Part shown: positions 22,429 through 32,572 of the stretch, in pieces
Layout: each line of letters begins with the position of its first letter
Numbering within the stretch: the first letter of the stretch is position 1
Source: Halichondria panicea
Taxonomy: Eukaryota; Porifera; Demospongiae; Suberitida; Halichondriidae
Direction: 5' to 3'
DNA: 64,000 nt
NCBI RefSeq assembly: GCF_963675165.1
Contig: NC_087389.1
Span: forward strand, 3,532,830-3,596,829
Program-made: the position numbers and the translations under genes
Notes under the pieces: model-generated
The model's input: only the letters and a program-made list of their open reading frames with translations
Told to the model about the DNA's origin: nothing
The model's database searches: none

Positions 22429-23806
22429 TCAAATGCATGGCTAACATGTCTTTACTGGTACCAGAGTTTAAAATCGCCACCACCGCGGCGTTATCACAGA
22501 AGCACTTAACCGACTTGGCAGACCACTGCCACCCCCACACAGCACAAGCCATCACGATCGATAAGAGCTCCTTTACTGTAATGTGGACCCCCCCCCCCCA
22601 CGAGGGGGGCCATGTATATTGAAACCACTCGTGGTGCGACGTGAAGGTACCGCACACCCCCAGGAGCCTGACGCATCCGAAGTGAGAATGATGTCCGGGC
22701 ATAGCTTGGATCTAGAGGACATAATCCGAGTGCCATTCCAGTTTGCCAGAAACAAAGACCACCACCGAAAGTCCGATCCAAACTCCCGTACAGCTGCTTT
22801 GCATAGGTCGAGGTATTGATCATGCGTCGTAAGCAGCTACGACCAGACGGGACCACTTTACAAGCGTGTTGTAGGTAGCCAAGCAACAAGAGCAGGTCCC
22901 GTTTTGTGCAGACCGTTTTTGCACTCCACTGGTTGATCAACAACTGTAGTCTTGCCAGCTTATCTGCCGGTAGCCTAATTTCCATCTTCACCGTATCGAT
23001 CAGGATCCCAAGGAACACCAGGGCTGTTGACGGTCCTTCCGTCTTATGCACGGCGACTGGCATTCCCACTTCCTCGCATACTCTTAGAGCAACTTGCAGC
23101 GCCCCTGCACATTCCGGGGATCCTGCCCTTCCCAAAAACGTCATCTATATCAAGCCATCGGCTAAGGCTGTGAAATTTTTGGGCGCAGACCGTAGCCCGA
23201 ACGGGAGAACCGTATCAATTGTACAGCGACTCTCCTCCCGTACCATTCCCAGCAGAGATTGGTCGTCAGGTGGACCGGGACATTCTGATAGGCACTTTCC
23301 AAATCCATCTTCGCTAGCAAACTTCCCTGTCCCAAATCAAGGATCACATCAACTGCATTATCGATTGAACAATATACCAAAGAGCACAGGTCGGCTCGAA
23401 TGCCTTCGTTCACGCATCCCCCCTCAGGGTGAGAGAGGTCTATTATCAGGTGCCACTTTCCAGGTTGGCTTGACTTGGGGATCACCCAAACGTGGGCATC
23501 TATAGAGCCCTTCGGTAGTGGGCCCACCACCCTTCCTAACCGACATTCCTTCTTCAGATAGCCGGTGACTACAGACGGGTTGACGATAGCAGACTGCATG
23601 TTTTGCTGAGCGCTGCAGCATTTGACTGAATCCCTGTCGAAGCCAATGTGGAAACCCTCCTTGATTCCCTGCACCAAGTATCGAGCAAACTCTTGATCCG
23701 GAGGATCCCACAACATGGACTCCCACTTGTCCGCTTTGAGGGGTGTGTCCACCTGCACCACTAAGGAAATAATAATATTGGTGCCCGCATGCTCATAACC
23801 CGACAT
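22187..23806 (-). pseudogene. Reverse transcriptase/RNase H of the YR retrotransposon, broken
   Basis: The frame from 23806 shows RT blocks (WVIPKSSQPGKWHLIIDLSH; LAKMDLESAYQNVPVH). The frame from 23144 shows the thumb region (ALVFLGILIDTVKMEIRLPA). The RNase H acidic residues are split over two frames: TSDASGSWGC near 22700, then VKELLSIV, CDNAAVVAIL and ADSLSRD in the frame ending at 22187. Breaks: an in-frame TAG and missing sequence near 23145-23165, where the catalytic Asp pair should be, and a frame change at a C-run near 22590-22600. The polymerase is therefore non-functional as it stands; the C-run break could be a sequencing slip. Confidence 0.8.
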
Positions 23807-23854
23807 TTACAAGAGCACCCCACGTGCTCATACCCAGTATGATACACATAACCT

Positions 23855-24876
23855 TTACTGCCCAACATTTTCCAAAGAGACAGGCAACCACAAGAACACC
23901 ACAACAACACATAACCATACGTACATTAATGGTTTGTAACTAATCGTCTCTAGTGGTGAAGTCTCTACCGGCCCCCGTGGCCGTCCTGGGGAGGGGGGGT
24001 CCCTCACGGCTGCACCTCGGCACTGCTGCTCCCGATGGTGGCCCCCATACTTTGCACATACGTGCTTAAAGCGACAGTAGGGGAGATCGCACTTCCCCTC
24101 ATTCCAGTTAAAACAGGCTCCCCGTATCTTTGTTCTATCCCGGGTCTGCCTTCTTTGGTCGTCGTACTCCCTGGAGAAACCTTGCCCCTGGCCTGTCTTG
24201 CCGACGATAGTAGACGCCAAGGCACAAGCCTGCGAGGCGTGGTCTGTCTCCATGCAGCGCTGGCATGCCCTCCCCTGTTGGTTCTGCATGGCCAGGAACG
24301 ATGTGGAGTATAAAGAACTGTTTACCACCGACCAGTTCACTTTGCGATTGTTGGCTGCCTATTGACGAAACATTGAGTCGTACACCTGCCAGCCTTTTCC
24401 TCCGCACCGACAGGCCTCATGAACCACTAACGTTTGATACGCCCACAGCTCTCGTACCCTATGGGGGTGCTTTTGGGCTACCACACTAGCGTACATTCCA
24501 AAGCACGCGATCCAACTCAGTAGGTCAGGAACCTCCCTGCGAGATGGCCGAGTTCCACCTCCTAGACCCGCCTCCAAACTCTGTCTCCTACCCAACTCCA
24601 CGGAGAAGCTCTGCCATATCCACGTAGTCTCCTTTTTGTATCTTCTTCACTAACTTTGGTGGAACAGGGGGCAGGCCCTTGCTCAGTATAAACGGGGGGT
24701 CTGAGATTACACTGGCCTCCTTCGCTTGGCCTCCTTCGCTCCCCCTCCTGGGGTAAGAGTACTGGCGTCAGTCACCTTGGACCCGGCGTCTTCGTCTTTA
24801 TCGTCCCCACCTCCGAACACAGGAACCCTCAGCCTCTCCAAGTCCCCCTCCAGTGGGATCGTTCCCAGTGATGTGC
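23855..24876 (-). pseudogene. gag of the YR retrotransposon, main part, frameshifted
   Basis: Nucleocapsid-type protein. The piece below 24720 has SKGLPPVPPKLVKKIQKG and DYVDMAELL, a block I associate with gag of DIRS-like elements. The piece 24601-24359 has SWIACFGMYASVV and GWQVYDSMFRQ. The piece 24340-23855 has a Cys/His zinc cluster, CFNWNEGKCDLPYCRFKHVC then H and C. Frames change near 24725 (14-bp duplication of AAGCGAAGGAGGCC), near 24600 and near 24358. An upstream exon at 25432-25573 probably supplies the N-terminus. Confidence 0.75.
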
Positions 24877-25431
24877 CTGTAAGAGGAGGACAGTTAGCAC
24901 CCTTGCTACGTGACCTACACCCCCAGATCGCCATGATACACCATGACATTCGTCATCCCACCCCGGCTCAGAGGAGCTCACCTCAGAGGAACCACATTCC
25001 CCCCTCCCCCGGCTCGGAGGAGCATCCACCCACCATAGGGGCCTACATTTTCCCCCAACTCAGAGGAGCCCCACGGGGGCCATGTCTTACACTTACACCC
25101 CCCCTCGCTCGGAGGAGCATCCATTTTTCCAGCTCCGAGGAGCATCTAAGGGGACCCTGCCCTACATGTATACACCCCAGCTCAGAGGAGCCTCCACGGG
25201 GGCCATGCCGTACACTTTTCACCCACCCCCCCCCCCGCTCAGAGGAGCGTCTATGTTTTCCGCTCCGAAGAGGGGACATTTATACACCCCAGCTCAGAGG
25301 AGCATCCACGGGGACCGCGCCAGAGCTACTGCCAGCTCCGACACAATTCGATGACACTGTATACATGTACATTATGCTATACGCTTGGATATTCTACTCT
25401 GAAAACAAACTGACTCCATGCACTGATTCAC
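24877..25431 (-). repeat. Probable gag intron filled by a CTCAGAGGAGC minisatellite
   Basis: About ten degenerate copies of CTC(A/G)GAGGAGC(A)TCCAC lie between 24960 and 25330, with GGGG(G)CCATG or ACCC between units. On the minus strand the array is bounded by a donor (ACAG then GTGAATC at 25431) and an acceptor (CTCTTACAG ending at 24877), and the frames on both sides join in phase (ACA G + GC ACA). Long open frames across the array on the plus strand are by-products. Confidence 0.65.
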
Positions 25432-25573
25432 CTGTACCGCTGGATTCTCCGAGCTTCTCCTTCCCCCCTTTCGTGCTCCCTTCCTCCCGAATTACCTCCC
25501 GTAGCAGGGTCTTCAGCATATCCCGGGTGAATGGGGGTGCTGGTGGAGGAGTATTGTCAGAGCCTTCGTCCAT
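25432..25573 (-). CDS. Probable first coding exon of the retrotransposon gag
   Basis: Starts ATG at 25571-25573 (minus strand) and reads MDEGSDNTPPPAPPFTRDML, then an acidic/basic stretch to GESSGTG across the splice. It ends with phase 1 at a GTGAATC donor, matching the phase of the acceptor at 24876. Its place directly upstream of recognised gag sequence and the matching phase support it; no domain is present in the exon itself. Confidence 0.55.
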
Positions 25574-27425
25574 GGTCCAAAGATGGGGAAACGACTGGTA
25601 GATATAGGATTAAAACTGATAGAAACAGCTACTCCACTTTCGGTATGATATCAGACAGATGGTCGCACGTGGCTGGTCATCCTAATACGCATGCGCGGCC
25701 GCAGCCGCATCCCAGGTAACCCCCTTTGCCGTTAACTACGTTTAATTCCATTAAACTACATATAATGTGCACGTATGGAGAAAGGAGAAAAGATACTGAA
25801 GCATAAAGAGGAAAGTAGCTATCCCAGCTAAGCTAAAAGCAATCGTATCACTCAATACTAGTAATAAATGATGCTAACAATACCCAGGAAAGTTAGTATA
25901 ATCATAGTCGAAGCAATGATCCAGAAACGTAAGGTTACAGTAGACTCTCACTATTCCGGCTCTCTGAAGTACGGCCACCTCGATATACTGGCCAAATGGA
26001 TTAGCACGGATTGCTAGCTAGGTTTTTACTGCACAAAACTCGCCCTGAAATGCGGCCACTCACTATTCTGTATACTGGCCAGTACTGGCTGCCCCAAACT
26101 GCTTGTGTGCATGGATCTATGAATTCTGTTCATACAGGGCGTAATGTTTATGAATGTGTTCACTCCCATGCATGCCTCACACTCAATAAGTTCATTGTGA
26201 TCACAGGTTTTAATGTAATTTTATATGTTTATTACAACCGGATATGACGTTTTGTGTGTAGTTTGGCAGATAAAATTGGATTACACTTAATAGAGCAGCA
26301 TATTATAATGATTCATTATTTTCGAGACTGAACCGCAAAATTATTCATCAGATTTGAGGTATATAGGATCGTTTTTAGCTGCGGCTATTTAAAATGTGGC
26401 CACCTCGCTATTCCGGCCAAGCTGCACTGTCCCAAGGGTGGCCTGATTAAAAAGCATATGTTGCGCCGTCATGACCAACCTCCTCTTATCACTCCAATTT
26501 TTCCGACCATGTCCACATGATTTGTGGCATTGCGTATACTTTGCTGTAAATGTTTATGTTTATGTAACAGGCTCTAGGAAAACAGAATATTTGCTCAAAC
26601 AAAGATTTTCGCTATCTCTCTACACCAGATGATAGAGCAAAGCATCGCCTACGCAATGGTATACGTATAGCGTGCACATAGCGCATTAAAAACTCAAAGC
26701 TGTGAAATAGAGAAAGTGCTCCTCTCAATAACTAGTGACTGTTTAGACAAAGTGCTTCGGTAGAATTATGAGAGGTATTAGAAGGACTGTAGATACAATT
26801 ATTACACCTGTTATATATAGCTCAATACTAACATTAGCCTCATTTCCAGGCCGAATTGTCTCTAAATAACGCTATAGGTCGTCAACTAGGCCTGATATTG
26901 AATATATCTGCATGGGCGTGGTTAGGAACTAAAAAACAAAAGCAGTGTTGGTCCTATACCTATTAGATCAGAAATTGATTGCAAAGAGAGTCGCTATACC
27001 ATGTTGAAAACCAGACAAAGACGTTTCTTCTTTCCAACAGAAGCTCGAGAGCCTGGGCCTGTTCTGCCATTGGAGTGAGTGCTTCAGCTTCAGCAAAACA
27101 ATGTATACGTTAATACTTAAGCTTGCCATTGCTAGCTATAGCTAGATAATCTATGGCTAAATGTTTTAGTACTTGAGAGCGCTAAATTACGGTATTAAAC
27201 TTATACAGGGAAATATACAGGGAAATAATAATGACAGGAAATAAAATGTGAGGAACGGTTCCTACCACGCCCAGATACAATCAATACGGCCTGTATTTTT
27301 CAACTTTGTTCTACTAAAGAAAAAACAAGGCTATATACTAAGACCAGAGCCTGTCACATAATTACTAATAAGTTATTAATCACATTCATCGATAAAACTT
27401 AATAATTATATACAATAAAACAATT
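25574..27425. other. Spacer with a Tigger-like element; possible upstream Roc-COR exon
   Basis: 25938 to about 26449 is a pogo/Tigger-like element, described separately. In 27041-27074 the frame KLESLGLFCHW is open between an ACAG acceptor and a GTGAGT donor and is in phase with the GTPase exon if that starts at 27436. It could be an upstream exon. An ATG at 27001 is in the wrong phase for that junction. Nothing else is recognised. Confidence 0.4.
25938..26449. mobile_element. Pogo/Tigger-like MITE, right end lost
   Basis: Left end CAGTAGACTCTCACTATTCC preceded by TA. The body shares blocks with the element at 63164-63594 (GCCACCTCGCTATTCCGGCC; CCCAAGGGTG). The right terminus stops at GCCTGATTAA, about 15 bp short of a complete end. 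Confidence 0.7.
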
Positions 27426-30109
27426 ATGCTTGCAGAGCGCCTCTACAATGAAGCCTTGAAAGTAGGTTATGTGTCTGTGAACACCTCGAATGTCCTTCTC
27501 TTTGGAATGGCCGGCACCGGAAAGACTTCCACCAAAAATCTAATTTTTGGCCTACCTCCCCCTGAAAAAAGAAACAGTACCCCATTGGCTAATGCAGCAG
27601 AGCGTTTACTTGTTCGTAAAATTCGAAATTTAAGTGGCACCAAAGTTCAAGCGACTCAGGACAGCTGGAAACCTGTCACTGCTGATGAATTAAAGCAGCA
27701 TATAGCCGACTTAGTTCAATCATACGGGAAAAGCATTTTAAGTGCACCGGAAGCCTCGGCTGAGATAGCTACTAAAGTGCAACATATGTCTTTGAAGCCA
27801 GAAACATCTACAACAGATCCTATAGAAATTCATTCTGAAATCAATCCTCCTCTGCATGACGACAAAGCAGCGTCGACTGGGTCAATCATTCATATGCCCT
27901 CACATGTAAAATCTATACCTGACCAACTGCCTTCACATACTACTGTTAGTGAGGGAAAAGAATACGATGACAAGTTTTTACGATACGTGGCTGATCTTGT
28001 CTCAGAAATCCAATCTTTGGTTACTATGACAACTGCTAGGGAAGTGTTTGGTTCGAATTGGTTGTATTTCATTGATAGTGGAGGTCAGCCTCACTTCTAC
28101 AACCTTCTGCCACTTTTCATTCAAGATGTTTCTGTTGCATTGTACGTTTTTCGACTCTCTGACCGACTAGATGATCGTCCATTAGTCGAATACTACAAGG
28201 ATGATGTACCAGTAGGTGATGCGTTTCGATCTAATCTTACGACTGCTGACAACTTCAAGTATTTAGTTCAATCGATTCAATCCCACAACAAAGATTGTAG
28301 GCTGGTTTGCATTGGTACACACTCGGACAAGGCTCACAAGTGCCGAGAAAAGTTAGAAGATAAAAATCGATGTTTATTTGAGCTGCTCCCTGAGAGTATT
28401 GTTGAGAAGTGTCACTTTAACAATGTGTGTGGAACAGAACAGTTGATCTTGTGTATTGACACTCAAGTACTTGGATCTGATCGTAAGAAAACTGCTGATG
28501 CCGTCCGTGAAATTATTCGTGAATGCCCTTGCAAAGAAATCAAGGTACCAATTTGGTGGTACAACCTCGAGATCATTATTGAGAAAATTTCTGTCGAAAA
28601 GGATCAAAAAATTCTCAGCTTTGATCAATGCCAAGTTGTAGCTCTTACTCTACATTTTGAAAAAGATGCCCTCATAGAAGCTTTGAAGTTTTTTCACAAA
28701 CATCACATTTTCCACTTCTATCCTGATGTCCTCCCCAACGTGTTGTTCTGTGACACGCAAGTTCTGTTAGACAAAGTAACAGAACTAGTTGAGTATGCTT
28801 CCTATCTGAGAGATTCTAGTAAGACAGCTTCAGGCCATGGAAAAAAAATTCAGATTCGAGATAGAGGGATTATCACTCTTGACTTCCTGTCCACTTTTCC
28901 TAAGCACTATGTAGATGGTTTGTTTGGACCTGCCCAATTGATTGAGGTTTTTAAACATCTTTTCATTGCCACTCTTTTTGCTGGTCTAACAGAGTACTTC
29001 ATGCCGTCGCTCCTCGGTATACTTTCTGATGATGAGTTAACAATTCTGCGTAAAGCATTGGAGAAGAAATCAACACCTATCTTTATTCAGTTCAAGAATG
29101 GCTGGCCTCGATGTGGTGTATTCTGTTGCCTTCAAGTGTACCTTATTAAAGAATGCCATTGGTCACTTGGGAAGATTTCAAGCAAGAATAAACCAAAGCA
29201 GAATATCGCAAAGATGTACCTCCCAAATAGTCCTCAGTTAGTAACGATTATCGACTCGATAACCTATATTGAGATATATGTGGAATCTAAAGAAATTTCG
29301 ATATGTTCTGAAATACGACGTAATATTTTATCGGGTATTCAGGTTGCTTGTAAAACTCTCCATTATGATAATGAAGAACCAGAGCTTGCATTCTTGTGCC
29401 CAGATTCCATTCAGAAGAAACACACTAGAGTGTTTAATAAAGCTAAGTACAATCGCCATCCTGCCGTTCTTCTAGCTGGTAGTGGCTGGATGAGGTGCAC
29501 ACAGCATGAAGACAATACCCACCCTCTGGAGGAAAAACACAGTGTTTGGATTGTCGATTTAAATCAAGGTGAATACTATTGTTAAGATTAAATGTTCTCT
29601 CATGTGTAGGTATGATTATAATTATAAGGTGCATGCCTATTATTAAAGGTCAGTATTTTACATGCATTGATTCCATAATACTGTAATTGTCACTATAGCT
29701 ACATTCACACCAAATGAATCTATAACTGTACAATGTTTGGTTTATCTGCGCAGGTGCATCACAATCACCTGAGATTGACTACTCCCAGACTGACTGCTCA
29801 AATGCTTACACCACCATGGTTAAATGCAGTGTCAGCCTCAACTATGCCATGTCCAAAGAGCCACTCTCGCTGGCAGCTGCTCTGTTTCGTTGTGGACTAA
29901 TCTCACAAAGTACCCTGAATGAAACCGCAGAGTTGAACGAAACGAAAAGAAATAAAGGGAGTCGATTGTATCGAGCGGTTTTGGACGATATTCATAATTT
30001 TCCTTCAAGATTTTCTGACTTTGTACAAGCTCTGAGGGGTGATAGGATACTGTACAGCGATGTATTAGAAGAACTAGATGGGGTTTTTGAACAGTACATT
30101 CAAGTTTAG
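27426..30109 (+). CDS. Roc-COR-like GTPase with C-terminal death-fold (CARD-like) segment
   Basis: Two exons, 27426-29568 and 29754-30109, join in phase (CAA G + GT GCA) to about 832 residues if the ATG at 27426 is used. P-loop GMAGTGKTS at 27-35; switch II DSGGQPHF at 217-224; base-recognition motif THSDKA near 298. About 180 residues separate the P-loop from DxGGQ, so there is a large insert, as in other divergent Roc proteins. Residues about 360-700 resemble COR: repeated hydrophobic helices with FDQCQVVALTLHFEKDALIE, FFHKHHIFHFYPD and a TEYFMPSLLG block. The second exon contains a helical stretch (GLISQSTLNETAEL ... LYRAVLDDIHNFPSRFSDFV) that looks like a CARD-type death fold. Such proteins act as nucleotide switches joined to adaptor-recruiting domains. 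No LRR or kinase domain is seen. An in-phase upstream exon at 27041-27074 may move the start. Confidence 0.75.
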
Positions 30110-31015
30110 TGTTATTTTTTTATTTTTTATACTCTGTTTGCCTATTATAAAGTACAATGTATACATCATTCTCCCCCACTTTGCATCAAATGTTATCATG
30201 CACCGTCAATAATATTGTTGGGTATATCAAAAGTCATAAGATAAAGTTAATGAACCGAGTGTTCAGAAAAAAATGTCAGCGACGCTCCATTAATTATTGG
30301 ACAAGGGGTGTGAAGTTTCTGGATCTGCATGTATTAAAACTTAAAATAATATATGTTGATGTATTTCGCACACATAAGCTATGTGAAACTTGTTACAAGG
30401 TTATTGCCCAGGCCAATTTTTTCTCCCTAATATACCTCATAAGGGAGTGGGTGTAAAGTTGTAGGAGGTGGGTGGGCACAATGATTTGTGAGATAAGGTT
30501 CCACTAAACGCTAATAAAGAATGAAGACAGTGTGATAATGCATTCATTGGTGAATACGAAGACCATCCTCTGTTACCGTGGTTATTTACTCCACTATTCT
30601 AATGCTGGTGCACTCGGATGGACTTTCTGTTATGTAACACTCTCAGCTTCGCGTTGTATGCATCTCGGCATGCACATAGATTAATACACTTCTGTATACA
30701 CGTAGGTGTGTTCTTGAGTAGCCTGGATGAGCACATAGATTAATACACTTCTGTATACACGTAGGTGTGTTCTTGAGTAGCCTGGATGAGCATAGCTGCA
30801 TGCCCATAATCATACTGCCTAAATTTTTCTTGAATCAATAATTAAATTCCTCTAGTGACGTCGACGTACTAGATCGACACATCCTACTTGCTATACAGTT
30901 TTATTTCTGGTAACAGGTCAACCAACATGCATATTTGCATAGCGTGAAACATAAATCATTGCTCCTATATATATGCTATACGGTAAACAAATAGCACCGA
31001 CCAAAACAAACATTG
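30110..31015. other. Spacer between convergent Roc-COR and MFS-paralogue genes
   Basis: It contains an exact 59-bp tandem duplication (30672-30730 and 30731-30789). The open frame at 30157-30456 has no recognisable domain and AT-driven composition; I do not call it a gene. Confidence 0.5.
30672..30789. repeat. Exact 59-bp tandem duplication
   Basis: Two adjacent copies starting GCACATAGATTAATACACTT are identical over their full length, so the duplication is recent. Confidence 0.9.
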
Positions 31016-31775
31016 TCATTTTTCAATTATTTTTTGTTTATTGATGCTAACAGGCAGACAAGCGACAAACAACACACACCAGAGATACATTAGTCCGAAC
31101 ATGAGAAAGACGAATCTGTAGTCGATAGGGTATCCATAGCCACTCATAGTAGCAGACAAACTGAGGGAAAACATACCTCCTGCCACCACTGGAGCCAACG
31201 ACCTATAGTAAGAGAAATAAGTGATTACATCCAGGGATCTACTCGTACTGGTCGCGGAGGTGGTAGTCGGTAGTAACAACCTCTATACAAAAACAACTTA
31301 CCACATTTAGGCGAAGAAATCTGCATGTTTCGATCAGTATTACAAAATTTAATAACCAGTATAAAGATTACACGTTCAAGGACCCAACAATTATTAACTC
31401 AATCGGAAATGCAGAGAATTCTTGAAACCTTATAGGGATCGAGCACATGTATTGGTATTGACTGTGGGGCCCTCTGAAACGGACAATGATCATTGCACAC
31501 ATTAGTCAATTACCTTCCAAATGAGGTGAGAGAGGTGGCTAGGCCATGGATGGTTCCAAGCTTGCCAAAGGGGGCAGAATTGTTGATGAACAGAATGCTA
31601 CAGCTCATGAGCACCCCAATGCAGACTTGGTTAACGATCAGTGTTAGACACAGGACAAACCACAACAGACCTTTCCTGGACAAAGAACAAGGATATCAGA
31701 GAGTGCAGTCTAGTTTGGTTATTAAATTGTGGTATAGAGAAGGAAATAAATTAGAACAATCTATCTAAACCTTTA

Positions 31776-32024
31776 GGCCACTCCAAGTGATACTCTGGTT
31801 TCTGGTCCACCGCCCGCATCAAATTTTATTCTTGGATTTCTATCTCATTATTTCTACTACGCATGCGCAGAATGGTCCATGTGGTACGATAATGATATTC
31901 ATTTGCAAAATAATGAGTTCATAAGGTGAAATTGATAATGACATAATGAGAAAAGCCGCCCGCCCGCCCGCATGCAATTAGAAAAACTTCAGGACCAGAA
32001 ACCAGAGTGTCACTTGGAGTGGCC
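31776..32024. mobile_element. PIF/Harbinger-like MITE with TTA target site
   Basis: Inverted ends GGCCACTCCAAGTGATACTC and near-complement, about 33 bp long; TTA lies directly outside both ends (31773-31775, 32025-32027). The 249-bp length and TTA duplication fit PIF/Harbinger MITEs. It sits between the surviving exons of the MFS remnant. Confidence 0.75.
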
Positions 32025-32118
32025 TTACTTTACAGACTGTGAGCAAACCTTCCTTAGTTAACAATAATGGATAATGGAATTCGGTACGCTCATTGCTTTG
32101 GGGCAAGTTTATTATTAC

Positions 32119-32441
32119 CAAGAGTTTATGATAGAGAGAGAGTATCGAACGTAGGCATACTGTACATCAGATGTATGCGGAGAGTAACGTGACTTCCTGT
32201 ATCTGTCACAAGCTTGGAATTTGCACACTGACCAATCCAAGTGTGGGTGATGTCATCTATCAAGAAAGTAGATTACATCACCCACACTTGGAAGGGTTGA
32301 TAGATTACATCACCCACGCTTGGATTGGTCAGTGTGCAAATTCCAAGCTTGTGACAGATACAGGAAGTCACGTTACTCTCCGCATACATCTGATACACAG
32401 TATGCCTACGTTCGATACTCTCTCTCTATTATAAACTCTTG
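32119..32441. mobile_element. Near-perfect 323-bp palindromic element
   Basis: Arms of about 145 bp (CAAGAGTTTATGATAGAGAG at the outer end) are almost exact complements, with a short centre carrying extra copies of GATTACATCACCCAC. The 7-bp direct repeat TTATTAC flanks it (32112-32118, 32442-32448). A single-arm relative occurs at 47277-47433. Confidence 0.8.
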
Positions 32442-32572
32442 TTATTACATGATCAGTAAACACTGGTGAATTCACCAACTTGAGTCTCGTCTTCAAGTAG
32501 CCATGGTAATAGGAACTCTACCATGAATGGTAGGAAAGGGAACATCATCGTGACGGCAAATGCACCACTAAA

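Larger units (their letters stand above)
20961..25573 (-). mobile_element. Tyrosine-recombinase (DIRS/Ngaro-type) retrotransposon, decayed
   Basis: Read on the minus strand it carries, in order, gag (25573 to 23855), reverse transcriptase and RNase H (23806 to 22187) and a tyrosine recombinase (22428 to 21283). That is the order of YR retrotransposons, which integrate by recombinase rather than DDE integrase. No methyltransferase frame is seen. Several frames are broken, so the copy is unlikely to be active as a whole. Split or inverted terminal repeats were not found by eye, so both outer limits are approximate. Base composition is clearly more GC-rich than its surroundings. Confidence 0.85.
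31016..32572 (-). pseudogene. Truncated MFS transporter paralogue
   Basis: On the minus strand three MFS exons remain: 32572-32476 (first membrane helix, FAVTMMFPFLPFMVEFLL), 31675-31514 (helix 10-11 region, SILFINNSAPFGKLGTIHGL) and 31202-31016 (last helices, YGYPIDYRFVFLMFG, ending SINKQKIIEK). The last two join in phase and match the intact gene at 0.5-6.1 kb in position of introns; the 162-nt exon has the same length in both. The exons for helices 2-9 are absent, and the 800 bp where they should be are mostly two inverted-repeat elements. A possible first exon (32780-32681) does not join in phase. Most likely a remnant; a short expressed protein cannot be excluded. Confidence 0.75.

Noticed and set aside
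22906-23505. 199-codon plus-strand open frame
   Set aside because: Antisense to the reverse-transcriptase region; no domain is recognisable.
24726-25601. 291-codon plus-strand open frame rich in Pro, Arg and Ser
   Set aside because: It runs antisense through gag and the CTCAGAGGAGC minisatellite of the retrotransposon; the open frame comes from the repeat.
30157-30456. 99-codon open frame after the Roc-COR-like gene
   Set aside because: AT-driven composition, no domain, no splice or start context that supports a gene.
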